Shown here: one piece after another, positions 21,346 through 33,318 of the stretch
How the letters are laid out: the number at the start of each line of letters is the position of its first letter
Numbering within the stretch: position 1 is the first letter of the stretch
Source: Mytilus galloprovincialis
Taxonomy: Eukaryota; Mollusca; Bivalvia; Mytilida; Mytilidae
Direction: 5' to 3'
Assembly (NCBI RefSeq): GCF_965363235.1
Contig: NC_134841.1
Span: 61,277,078 to 61,341,077 of the forward strand
DNA: 64,000 nt
The notes under the pieces: generated by a model
What the model saw: the letters and a program-made list of their open reading frames with translations, nothing else
Databases searched by the model: none
What the model was told of the DNA's origin: nothing
Made by a program: the position numbers and the translations under genes

Positions 21346-24300
21346 ATGCCTGTCCATTGGATCCTTTGACACCACCTAGAAGAAACTTGGACAAAAAGGC
21401 ATACAAACATACACACAATCTTATCTTAACATACATGCTGTCTGATCCTTTGACACAACCTAAAGGAAATTTGGAGAAAAAGGCATACACACACACAATC
21501 TTATCTTAACATACCTGCTGTCTGATCCTTTGACGTCACCTAGAGGAAATTTAGAGAAAAATACATACAAACACACAATCTTATCTTAACATACCTTTCC
21601 CTTGAATCCTTTGACGACACCTAGAAGAAACTTGAACAAAAATGCATACAAACACACAATCTTATCTTAACATACCTTTCCCTTGGATCCTTTGACGACA
21701 CCTAGAAGAAACTTGGACAAAAATACATACAAACACACAATCTTATCTTAACATACCATTCCCTTGGATCCTTTGACGACACCTAGAAGAAACTTGGACA
21801 AAAATACATACAAACACACAATCTTATCTTAACATACCTTTCCCTTGGATCCTTTGACGACACCTAGAAGAAACTTGGACAAAAAGGCATACAAACACAC
21901 AATCTTATCTTAACATACCTTTCCCTTGGATCCTTTGACGGCACCTAGAAGAAACTTGGACAAAAAGGCATACAAACACACAATCTTATCTTAACATACC
22001 TTTCCCTTGGATCCTTTGACCACACCTAGAAGAAACTTGGACAAAAAGGCATACAAACACACAATCTTATCTTAACATACCTTTCCCTTGGATCCTTTGA
22101 CGGTACCTACAGGAAACTTGGACAAAAAAGCATACAAACATACACTCAATCTTATCTTAACATACCTTTCCCTTGGATCCTTTGACGACACCTAGAAGAA
22201 ACTTGGACAAAAAGGCATACAAACACACAATCTTATCTTAACATACCTTTCCGTAGGATCCTTTGACGGCACCTAGAAGAAACTTGGACAAAAGGCATAC
22301 AAACACACCATCTTATCTTAACATACCTTTCCGTTGGATCCTTTGACGGCACCTAGAAGAAACTTTGACAAAAAGGCATACAAACACACAATCTTATCTT
22401 AACATACCTTTCTGTAGGATCCTTTGACGGCACCTAGAAGAAACTTGGACAAAAAGGCATACAAACACACAATCTTATCTTAACATACCTTTCTGTTGGA
22501 TCCTTTGACGGCACCTAGAAGAAACTTGGACAAAAAGGCATACAAACACACAATCTTATCTTAACATACCTTTCTGTAGAATCCTTTGACGGCACCTAGA
22601 AGAAACTTGGACAAAAAGGCATACAAACACACAATCTTATCTTAACATACCTTTCCGCTGGATCCTTTGACGACACCTAGAGGAAATTTGGACAAAAATA
22701 CATACAAACACACAATCTTATCTTAACATACCTTTCCCTTGGATCCTTTGACGACACCTAGAAGAAACTTGGACAAAAATACATACAAACACACAATCTT
22801 ATCTTAACATACCTTTCCTTTGGATCCTTTGACGGCACCTAGAAGAAACTTGGACAAAAATACATACAAACACACAATCTTATCTTAACATACCTTTCCG
22901 TTGGATCCTTTGACGGTACCTAGAGGAAACTTGGACAAAAAAGCATACAAACATACACACAATCTTATCTTAACATACCTTTCCCTTGGATCCTTTGACG
23001 ACACCTAGAAGAAACTTGGACAAAAATACATACAAACACACAATCTTATCTTAACATACCTTTCCCTTGGATCCGGTGACGACACCTAGAAGAAACTTGG
23101 ACAAAAAGGCATACAAACACAATTTTATCTTAACATACCTTTCCCTTGAATCCTTTGACGACACCTAGAAGAAACTTGGACAAAAAGGCATACAAACACA
23201 CAATCTTATCTTAACATACCTTTCCTTTGGATCCTTTGACGGCACCTAGAAGAAACTTGGACAAAAATACATACAAACACACAATCTTATCTTAACATAC
23301 CTTTCCCTTGGATCCTTTGACGGCACCTAGAAGAAACTTGGACAAAAATACATACAAACACACAATCTTATCTTAACATACCTTTCCGTTGGATCCTTTG
23401 ACGGTACCTAGAGGAAACTTGGACAAAAAAGCATACAAACATACACACAATCTTATCTTAACATACCTTTCCCTTGGATCCTTTGACGACACCTAGAAGA
23501 AACTTGGACAAAAAGGCATACAAACACACAATCTTATCTTAACATACCTTTCCGTTGGATCCTTTGACGGCACCTTTAAGAAACTTGGACAAAAAGGCAT
23601 ACAAACACACAATCTTATCTTAACATACCTTTCCGTTGGATCCTTTGACGGCACCTAGAAGAAACTTGGACAAAAATGCATACAAACACACAATCTTATC
23701 TTAACATACCTTTCCCTTGGATCCTTTGACAACACCTAGAGGAAATTTGGACAAAAATACATACAAACACACAATCTTATCTTAACATACCTTTCCTTTG
23801 GATCCTTTGACGACACCTAGAAGAAACTTGGACAAAAAAGCATACAAACACACAATCTTATCTTAACATACCTTTCCGTTGGATCCTTTGACGGCACCTA
23901 GAGGAAATTTGGACAAAAATGCATACAAACACACAATCTTATCTTAACATACCTTTCCCTTGGATCCTTTGACGACACCTAGAAGAAACTTGGACAAAAA
24001 TACATACAAACACACAATCTTATCTTAACATACCTTTCCCTTGAATCCTTTGATGACACCTAGAAGAAACTTGGACAAAAATACATACAAACACACAATC
24101 TTATCTTAACATACCTTTCCTTTGGATCCTTTGACGGCACCTAGAAGAAACTTGGACAAAAATACATACAAACACACAATCTTATCTTTACATACCTTTC
24201 CCTTGGATCCTTTGACGGCACCTAGAAGAAACTTGGACAAAAATACATACAAACACACAATCTTATCTTAACATACCTTTCCCTTGGATCCTTTGACCGC

Positions 24301-27300
24301 ACCTAGAAGAAACTTGGACAAAAATACATACAAACACACAATCTTATCTTAACATACCTTTCCCTTGGATCCTTTGACGGCACCTAGAAGAAACTTGGAC
24401 AAAAAGGCATACAAACACACAATCTTATCTTAACATACCTTTCCATAGGATCCTTTGACGGCACCTAGAAGAAACTTGGACAAAAAGGCATACAAACACA
24501 CAATCTTATCTTAACATACCTTTCCGTTGGATCCTTTGACGGCACCTAGAAGAAACTTGGACAAAAATACATACAAACACACAATCTTATCTTAACATAC
24601 CTTTCCTTTGGATCCTTTGACGGCACCTAGAAGAAACTTGGACAAAAATACATACAAACACACAATCTTATCTTTACATACCTTTCCCTTGGATCCTTTG
24701 ACGGCACCTAGAAGAAACTTGGACAAAAATACATACAAACACACAATCTTATCTTAACATACCTTTCCCTTGGATCCTTTGACCGCACCTAGAAGAAACT
24801 TGGACAAAAATACATACAAACACACAATCTTATCTTAACATACCTTTCCCTTGGATCCTTTGACGGCACCTAGAAGAAACTTGGACAAAAAGGCATACAA
24901 ACACACAATCTTATCTTAACATACCTTTCCATAGGATCCTTTGACGGCACCTAGAAGAAACTTGGACAAAAAGGCATACAAACACACAATCTTATCTTAA
25001 CATACCTTTCCGTTGGATCCTTTGACGGCACCTAGAAGAAACTTGGACAAAAAGGCATACAAACACACAATCTTATCTTAACATACCTTTCCGTAGGATC
25101 CTTTGACGGCACCTAGAGGAAACTTGGACAAAAATGCATACAAACACACAATCTTATCTTAACATACCTTTCCCTTGGATCCTTTGACGGCACCTAGAAG
25201 AAACTTGGAAAAAAAGGCATACAAACACACAATCTTATCTTAACATACCTTTCCGTAGGATCCTTTGACGGCACCTAGAAGAAACTTGGACAAAAAGGCA
25301 TACAAACACACAATCTTATCTTAACATACCTTTCCCTTGAATCCTTTGACGACACCTAGAAGAAACTTGGACAAAAATACATACAAACACACAATCTTAT
25401 CTTAACATACCTTTCCCTTGGATCCTTTGACGGCACCTAGAGGAAACTTGGACAAAAATGCATACAAACACACAATCTTATCTTAACATACCTTTCCGTT
25501 GGATCCTTTGACGGCACCTAGAAGAAACTTGGACAAAAAGGCATACAAACACACAATCTTATCTTAACATACCTTTCCGTAGGATCCTTTGACGGCACCT
25601 AGAAGAAACTTGGACAAAAAGGCATACAAACACACAATCTTATCTTAACATACCTTTCCGTAGGATCCTTTGACGGCACCTAGAAGAAACTTGGACAAAA
25701 AGGCATACAAACACACAATCTTATCTTAACATACCTTTCCCTTGGATCCTTTGACGACACCTAGAGGAAATTTGGACAAAAATACATACAAACACACAAT
25801 CTTATCTTAACATACCTTTCCCTTGGATCCTTTGACGACACCTAGAAGAAACTTGGACAAAAAGGCATACAAACACACAATCTTATCTTAACATACCTTT
25901 CCCTTGAATCCTTTGATGACACCTAGAAGAAACTTGGACAAAAAGGCATACAAACACACAATCTTATCTTAACATACCTTTCCTTTGGATCCTTTGACGG
26001 CACCTAGAAGAAACTTAGACAAAAATACATACAAACACACAATCTTATCTTAACATACCTTTCCCTTGGATCCTTTGACGGCACCTAGAAGAAACTTGGA
26101 CAAAAATACATACAAACACACAATCTTATCTTAACATACCTTTCCCTTGGATCCTTTGACCACACCTAGAAGAAACTTGGACAAAAATACATACAAACAC
26201 ACAATCTTATCTTAACATACCTTTCCCTTGGATCCTTTGATGGCACCTAGAAGAAACTTGGACAAAAAGGCATACAAACACACAATCTTATCTTAACATA
26301 CCTTTCCGTAGGATCCTTTGACGGCACCTAGAAGAAACTTGGACAAAAAGGCATACAAACACACAATCTTATCTTAACATACCTTTCCGTTGGATCCTTT
26401 GACGGCACCTAGAAGAAACTTGGACAAAAAGGCATACAAACACACAATCTTATCTTAACATACCTTTCCGTAGGATCCTTTGACGGCACCTAGAAGAAAC
26501 TTGGACAAAAAGGCATACAAACACACAATCTTATCTTAACATACCTTTCCCTTGGATCCTTTGACGACACCTAGAGGAAATTTGGACAAAAATACATACA
26601 AACACACAATCTTATCTTAACATACCTTTCCCTTGGATCCTTTAACGACACCTAGAGGAAACTTGGACAAAAAGGCATACAAACACACCATCTTATCTTA
26701 ACATACCTTTCCATTGGATCCTTTGACGGCACCTAGAGGAAATTTGGACAAAAATGCATACAAACACACAATCTTATCTTAACATACCTTTCCGTTGGAT
26801 CCTTTGACGCCACCTAGAGGAAATTTGGACAAAAATGCATACAAACACACAATCTTATCTTAACATACCTTTCCCTTGGATCCTTTGACGGCACCTAGAG
26901 GAAATTTGGACAAAAAGGCATACAAACACACAATCTTATCTTAACATACCTTTCCCTTGGATCCTTTGACGGCACCTAGAGGAAATTTGGACAAAAATAC
27001 ATACAAACACACCATCTTATCTTAACATACCTTTCCGTTGGATCCTTTGACGACACCTAGAGGAAATTTGGACAAAAATGCATACAAACACACAATCTTA
27101 TCTTAACATACCTTTCCGTTGGATCCTTTGACGCCACCTAGAGGAAATTTGGACAAAAATGCATACAAACACACAATCTTATTTTAACATACCTTTCCCT
27201 TGGATCCTTTGACGACACCTAGAGGAAACTTGGACAAAAATACATACAAACACACAATCTTATCTTAACATACCTTTTCCTTGGATCCTTTGACGGCACC

Positions 27301-27470
27301 TAGAAGAAACTTGGACAAAAATGCATACAAAACACACAATCTTATCTAAACATACCTGCCTGTCCGATCCTTGGACGCCACCTAGAGGAAACTTGGACAA
27401 AAAGGCATACAAACATGCACACAATCCTATCAAAACTTACCTGCTGTCTGATCCTGGACGCCACCTAAAA
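21346..27470 (-). repeat. 81-bp tandem array, about 75 units, each with splice-like borders on the minus strand
   Basis: The unit repeats at exactly 81 bp over most of the array (for example TCCCTTGGA at 21841 and 21922); a few units carry +4 or -2 base changes. On the - strand each unit reads TTTCTTCTAG|, then 26 nt beginning GTGCCGTCAAAGGATCC and ending GGAAAG, then |GTATGTTAAG and a 55-nt AT/T-rich remainder. The 26-nt segment has no stop in any frame in nearly all units; one at about 26641 has TAA in one frame. Variation falls both inside the 26 nt and in the 55 nt. Units at both edges differ (GACAGCAG or GACAGGCAG instead of GGGAAAG), as expected when an array homogenises from its centre. 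A 6-unit (486-bp) block is duplicated near 24.1-25.05 kb. Not a CRISPR: units are contiguous without unique spacers and the genome is animal. Whether it is spliced is untested. Confidence 0.9.
24110..25046. repeat. Higher-order duplication of six 81-bp units (486 bp)
   Basis: Three private variants recur at exactly 486 bp: ATCTTTACATACC at about 24183 and 24669, TTGACCGCACC at about 24291 and 24777, and TTCCATAGGATCC at about 24440 and 24926. This marks a recent block duplication inside the array. Confidence 0.8.
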
Positions 27471-27627
27471 CATAAAATGAAATAGATAACCATACCTCAC
27501 TTACAATTCTTTAAAGTGACCTATAGAAAATGGAAATAGATCCAAAAAAAAAAAAGAAGAAAGAAATACACCTATAAAAAACAGAAAGAAAAAAACACCA
27601 TACATATGAAAACATAAAAATGAAATA

Positions 27628-28405
27628 TACTGAGCCAAAAAAGTTTAGCAACACTTTTTTTTTTCATTGTTATTTGTTGTTTCTGGTTTTTTTTTTATTA
27701 AACATCATTGATATAATCCTTAGTTTTACCTGAAATTTTAAACAGTTGTACTTTTTGCCAGGTGATTGATTTCGTGCCATTTCAGCTTTGCACGTGTAAT
27801 TGATGTTTTACTTTCTGTACCTGTACTTTTAAAACAAAATTTTTTTTTTTTTTTGCACACACATTCAGAAACACACCATTAGTTAGAAAAACACATAAAA
27901 GTTTGAAAAAAATGCATGAAGCGTCAACCATGCCTCTCGGAAAATGACGGTCAGATGGCTCTTAGAATGGTTGATGCCGGCATGAGTGTTGCTGACGTCG
28001 TGGCTCGATTTTATGTGCATAAGTCAACAGTTTAGGGACTAGCAAACAGAAATCAATAAATTGCAACAACACAGGATAGGTCGATATGCCGTAGACCAAA
28101 AACAATAATCGTCAACATGTGGTAATTTTTTTCTGGCCACAAGAGTAGTGCATTGACTAAGGGTAGCTGCTGGTGTTCCTGCCAATCCTTCATTGATGCA
28201 CTTACAACATGGCAGAGAAATTGATTTTGAATAACACTATACTCATTTCCGCATTTTGACCCTCCCGTGCTCCATACAAAAAATATCCTAATGAATATGA
28301 GTGTTCAACATTCATGTTGCTTCTGACATGTCATAATTCCATTTTTTTATTATCATTTTGTAATAAAATTTCATATTTTTGTTGCTAAACTTTTTTAGCT
28401 CAGTA
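27628..28405 (+). mobile_element. Degenerate Tc1/mariner-type transposon, 778 bp, with TIRs and TA duplication
   Basis: The ends TACTGAGC(C)AAAAAAGTTTAGCAAC and its inverse face each other at 27628-27653 and 28380-28405, with one mismatch, and each is flanked by TA (27626-27627, 28406-28407). This is the TA target duplication typical of the superfamily. The interior carries a broken transposase start (see 27916). At half the normal length and without a catalytic domain, it cannot move by itself. Confidence 0.85.
27916..28035 (+). pseudogene. Broken Tc1-like transposase, N-terminal helix-turn-helix
   Basis: 39 codons from an ATG at 27916 to TAG at 28033-28035. They include ALRMVDAGMSVADVVARFYV and then HKSTV, the usual helix-turn-helix of Tc1-type transposases (…GMS-x-x-x-VA-x-x-F-x-V-x-x-STV). 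Further stops follow soon after. No DDE catalytic part is visible. Confidence 0.7.
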
Positions 28406-28407
28406 TA

Positions 28408-29572
28408 GATAAACATACATCACTTTCAATTCTTTGAAGTTACCTATGTTATATATTTTCTATAGGCTATAAAAAATATAAAGAAACTTAAAATCCAATT
28501 GTTCACAATTGCAGGTCTTTCCACAAGTAAGGATAATTTTAATAGTATTCTTAAAATTATAATTGGATTACCTCCCATTTACTAGCAAATTTACCTGACG
28601 ATATCAGGATATAGGTATTTAGTCGGATCTTAACACGTACTTGTGATTTGTTTAAAACCAGTTTTCATCAAAATAAACGAAAAGAAATGTCGAAATGTTC
28701 AGAACTTAATTAAATCTGTATTAGGGTAAGATGGTGCAAGCATACGATTTTTATTGCTTCTTACACTTTGAGAAGTGAATAATCTTTAGCTACTTTATTT
28801 AAATATTGTGTAAAAACGTTAATTATGAGCTATGAAAGTCAAGTGGCTCGAGCATTTTTCTGAGGAAGTTTCAAAAAATTGCAAAGAAATATTTTAACAG
28901 TGGGTTAGCTTTCATTAGTCTTCACTATCTATAGATTAACAAATTTTGGTTATATTTATAATTAATTTAGAATCATCATTGAAGGTGGAGCACGATTGTA
29001 GAGTTAATTAATTATATTGATGTGCCATTTGTGAGCAAGAGTGACATTCCGTTGTATTATGTGCCAATTCGAAAAAGTTATGCAAGTATTGTCTCCCTTT
29101 AACAGGTTCATTATTTTATAATATATGTTTCTGATATAATTTTGAATAATTACAAAATGTATCAATTCAATATATTTCAGTTTTTGTTATTGGTGTATCA
29201 AAAACATTGGTGTACGAATATCATTTCATAAATTTGAAACGTTTAAAATGATAACATACCAATATAAAGAACCATTCATCATTTTTGAAAAAGACTATCA
29301 ATCAAAATCGAATTATTGATTGTCCCTTCATGATAGAATGATTGAGAAATGAACCAGAATTATCTAATGATGGTTATCACAAAGAGGCACTAGCAAGCAA
29401 TTTGTTAAATTGAAGCTTATTCAAGGTTAAAACAATTTTCCACTATAAACAAATGTTACTTATACAAATATAAGGACTTTGTTAGCTAAATCTACAAATT
29501 TTATTAGATATTATGAATTTTTATTGCAATAGATTAATATGCTACTTACACTGCTTTTAAATTGTTTAAGTT
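28408..29572. other. AT-rich non-coding stretch, no gene seen
   Basis: No open frame of interest and no repeat family that I recognise. Confidence 0.45.
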
Positions 29573-29734
29573 GTCCAGAAAAACCTTTGTCCCCCCTTTT
29601 TTGCCCTTTATTGCTTAATAATTTGTTCCATTACCCCTTATAACCATCCTTTGTAGTATGGAAACTTGTGGTATCATTTCAGAGAGATTTATACACTTTT
29701 AAAAAGACAAGTTATTGACTGAAAACTACCACTA

Positions 29735-31165
29735 GAGGCTCTTAAGAGCTGTGTCGCTCACCTTGGATCTATGTGCATATCAAACAAAGGACACAGATGG
29801 ATTCATGACAAAATTGTGTTTTGGTGATGGTGATGTGTTTGTAGATCTTACTTTACTGAAAATTCTTGCCACTTACAATTTTCTTTATCTATAATAAAAT
29901 TGGCCCTTTAGTAACGGAGGAAAATATTTTGTAAAAATTAACAAAATTAATGAAAACTGTTGAAAATTGACTAAAAAAGGGCAATAACTCCTTAAGGGGT
30001 CATCTGACTATTTAAGGCATGTTGACTTATTTCTACATCTTACTTTGCTGAACAGAATTATATTATATATTATTATTAAACATAAATATTGATTTTTTTA
30101 ACAATTTAATTCCCTGTCAGATTTGCTCTAAATGCTTTGGTTTCAGAGTTATAATATAAAAAAGAAGATGTGGTATGATTGCCAATGAGACAACTATCCA
30201 CAAAAGACCAAAATAACACAGACGTTAACAACTATAGGTCATCATACGGCCTTCAACAATGAGCAAAGCCCATACCGCATAGTGAGCTATAAAAGGCCCC
30301 GATAAGACAATGTAAAACAATTCAAAAGAGAAAACTAACGGCCTTATTTATGAAAAAAAATGAACGAAAAACAAATATGTAACACATAAACAAACGACAA
30401 CCACTGAATTACAGGCTCCTGAGCCAAAATCTACATTTAACCTCTATGTTCTATTTTTAGCTATGGCAGCCATCTTGGTTAGTTGGCCGGGTCACCACAC
30501 ACATTTTTTAAATAAGATACCTTAATTATAATTGTGGCTAAGATTGGTTAAATTTGGCCCAGTAGTTTCAGAGGAATTTTTGTGAAAGATTACAAAAATT
30601 TACGAAAAATAGGTAAAAATTGATTATAAAAGGCAACAACTCCTTAAGTGGTCAACTGATCATTTTAGTCATGTTGACTTATTTGTAGATCTTACTTTTC
30701 TGAACATTATTACTGTTTGTAGTTTATATCTATCTATAATAATATTCAAGATAATAATCAAAAACGGCAAAATTTCCGTGAAATTACAAATTCAGGGGCA
30801 GTAACCCAACAAGCCATTGTCCAATACAACTGAAAATTTCAGGGCAGATAGATCTTAACCTAAAAAACAATTTTAATCCATGTCAGATTGCATTAAATGC
30901 TTTGGTTTCAGAGTTTTAAGCCAAAATCTACATTTTACCCCTATGTTCTATTCTTAGCCATGGCAGCCATCTTGGTTGGTTGGCCGGGTCACCAGACACA
31001 TTTTTTAAACTAGATACCCTAATGATGATTGTGGCCAAGTTTGGTTAAATTTGGCCCAGTAGTTTTAGAGGAGAAGATTTTTGTAAAAGCTAACGACGCT
31101 TGACGACACCAGACGCCAAGTGATGAGAAAAGCTCACTTTGACCTTTGGGCCAGGTGAGCTAAAA
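29735..31165 (+). mobile_element. Dispersed repeat element with internal direct duplication, itself interrupted
   Basis: Runs from AGAGCTGTGTCGCTCACCTT to GGGCCAGGTGAGCTAAAAA, with short inverted ends around GCTCACCT/AGGTGAGC. Two halves of about 0.5-0.7 kb share CAAAATCTACATTT, CTATGTTCTATT(T)TTAGC, ATGGCAGCCATCTTGGTT and GGCCGGGTCACCA. The first half carries a family A insertion (30151-30420). Confidence 0.6.
30151..30420 (+). repeat. Dispersed repeat family A, near-complete copy with visible empty site
   Basis: It starts ATAATATAAAAAAGAAGATG and ends ACAGGCTCCT. The paralogous half at about 30902-30925 reads CAGAGTTTTAAGCCAAAATC without the insert, which fixes the ends of this 270-bp copy. 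Confidence 0.75.
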
Positions 31166-31255
31166 ATGCTGATTTGGGCCCTTTTTGGCCCCTAACTTAT
31201 TGAAACCCTTCAAGTAAGAACCCAAAAACTCAATTCCAGCCTTTCCTTTGTAGTA

Positions 31256-31534
31256 AGGCAGCAACCCTTTGATTTTCTGGGGGGACTATGGATTTTTTTG
31301 GAAAAAAAACTTTGTTTCCAGTTTTCGGAGAAAAAAATAATCTGTTTTGATTGAGAAAAAAAAACTGCTTGTTTCATCCTCAGCTGCCACTGTATGTAAT
31401 GCTAACATTGAAAGAAAAAAATTGTTTTCAACTTTTGAAAAAAAATATTGTTTTTCGCCGCAGGTGAAAAAAAAAGTTTGTCCAGAAAAAAAATCCATAG
31501 CCCCTCCCCTCAGAAAATCAAATGGTTGCCGCCT
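31256..31534. mobile_element. MITE-like element, about 279 bp, with long terminal inverted repeats
   Basis: AGGCAGCAACC(C)TTTGATTTTCTGG at the left is inverted at the right (CAGAAAATCAAATGGTTGCC then GCCT), and CTATGGATTTTTTT is also inverted inside. Frames on both strands here (31286-31553) are A/T-run artefacts of the element. It interrupts a unit of the surrounding tandem repeat. Confidence 0.65.
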
Positions 31535-32161
31535 AAGAAACCTTGTAGCATAATTTCAGAGAGATCCATACACTTAAACACAACTTATTGTCTGTAAACT
31601 AGTAAAATGCTTCTTTTTGGCCCTTTTTGGCATCTTATTCCTAAATGTTTAGGGATATTAACCCCAGACTGACACCAAACATTCCCTTCATTGTATGGAA
31701 CCTTGTTGTACAATGTCAGAGAGATCCATACAATTAAACACAAGTTATTGTCCCGAAACTTCAAAAATGCTTGTTTTTGGCCCCTTTTTGGCCCTTAATT
31801 CCTTAGCTGTTTGCCCCATAACCCTTACAAGAAATCCCAAACTTCTACTTAATAGTATGAACATTATGGTACAATTTCAGAGTAATTGAAATACTTATAC
31901 ACAACTTATTGTCCTGAAACAAGATAAATGTATGTTTTGGGCCCCCAAAATCAATCCCAACCTTCCTTTTGTGGTTATAAACATTGTGTTAACATTGTGT
32001 TAACATTTTATTGATTTCCATTTACTTATACTAAAGTTATTATTCGGAAACCATCTGTCTTTGGATGCCGCTGACGACGACGACGTGATACCAATATACG
32101 ACTGCAGGCGTATAAAAACTTTTACCAGTTTCAAATACAATTGTAATCAGCAAATACTTAC

Positions 32162-32239
32162 ATCATCATTATCTGGCAACTAAAATGAAATCGTCTGCCC
32201 GTAGGTGTCAGGACTGAACTTTCATCTGGGCTCATCCAT
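32162..32239 (-). other. Candidate 78-nt minus-strand exon A
   Basis: On the - strand a strong acceptor (TTTTTTTTTGTATTACAG) is followed by 78 nt and a strong donor (ATGAT|GTAAGTATTTG). Only one frame is open, encoding WMSPDESSVLTPTGRRFHFS and then CQIMM. A one-base-shorter copy lies at 21263-21339 on the far side of the 81-bp array, with the same frame for WMS-x-DESSVL. I do not recognise the peptide. This is the best-formed single exon candidate of a possible minus-strand gene. Confidence 0.4.
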
Positions 32240-32768
32240 CTGTAATACAAAAAAAAATTAGTCTTATATGTATGAGAAAACAGTTAGTAATTGAAATAAA
32301 AAATATACTTAAGTCAAAGTAATATGAAGATATCCAAATTGACAATCAGAAGTTTTTCTTTCGTTCTGTTAGACTAAATTAGAGAAAAGATTTCCAAGCA
32401 CATGATACGCTGGACGCTTTTGAAGAATAAAGTTCCATAAGTCCTCAATGTTATAAATTTATAAAAAAAAAATAATTAAAGGAGGTTTAATTTAATAGGT
32501 AGAAACCCGTCACCAAATTTTCATGAAAACTGCTCAAAGCACTTGAGTTATTGTCTGAAAAACGGGAAAATCCCCATTTTTTTATGAATAAAATCTCATG
32601 ACTTATAAAACACAAAATTTAAAATTTATAAAGATTGAAAGGGAGCTTACCTCAAAACATTTTAAAAATAATTATCAAAGTTTTAATGCCAATTGGTTAA
32701 AGCATTTTGGAGTTATTGTTGGACAAGGTATACCATAATATGTCCCTTAAATGGGCGTATAAAAGTAA

Positions 32769-32838
32769 AAAGATGGGGTATGATGAGACAACTCTCCACA
32801 AAAGACCAAATGACACAGAAATTAACAACTATAAGACA
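32769..32838 (+). repeat. Dispersed repeat family A, truncated copy
   Basis: AAGATGGGGTATGATGAGAC, ACTCTCCACAAAAGACC and ACACAGAAATTAACAACTAT in family order. Confidence 0.65.
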
Positions 32839-33318
32839 GCCTGCGTAATGACAATATGTCTGGAGGATGTGGTATTTCAATAAACCTTCTGATCATTACA
32901 AGCCAATGAAAAGTGTTCAGACCCTGCATGCAGCTAAAAGACATTAATAAAGATGAGTAAACCGTCCAACGAGAATTCAAATGATCTAAAATAAAAGTTT
33001 TGACATTCATGCACAGCCCATAACTCACAATTTTCAGGAAGTGATTTTACAATGAAAGAGGACCTTAATATCACTCAGGTAACAAACTTTTAGAAAACAT
33101 GATATGCTGAAGGCCACAACAAATTAATTTCTAGTTCTTCTTACACTTATCAAAAAAAAAGGGTAGCAAGAGAGCGAAAGTTTGTTGGTTTTTTTCTCTT
33201 CAAATTTCATTACTTAGCATAAGCTGAAGAATTTTTACTAGCGACCAATATTATTTTTGAAATATTAAAAAAATAAAATCTATGAAAAATATTTTATGCC
33301 ACCTACTAACCTCTCAAA

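Larger units (their letters stand above)
29573..32110 (+). repeat. Composite of diverged ~170-bp tandem repeats split by nested insertions
   Basis: Units with TTTGGCCCTTTTTGGCCC, CTTTGTAGTATGGAAACTTG, TCAGAGAGAT(C/T)(C/T)ATACAC and TTATTGTC words occur at about 29580-29730 and again at 31166-31950. The gap is filled by the element at 29735-31165, and another MITE sits in it at 31256-31534. The block ends around 32110 with GACGACGACGACGTGATACC. Confidence 0.6.

Noticed and set aside
21346..27470. CRISPR array
   Set aside because: Units are contiguous 81-bp repeats with no unique spacers, there are no cas genes, and the window is from an animal genome.
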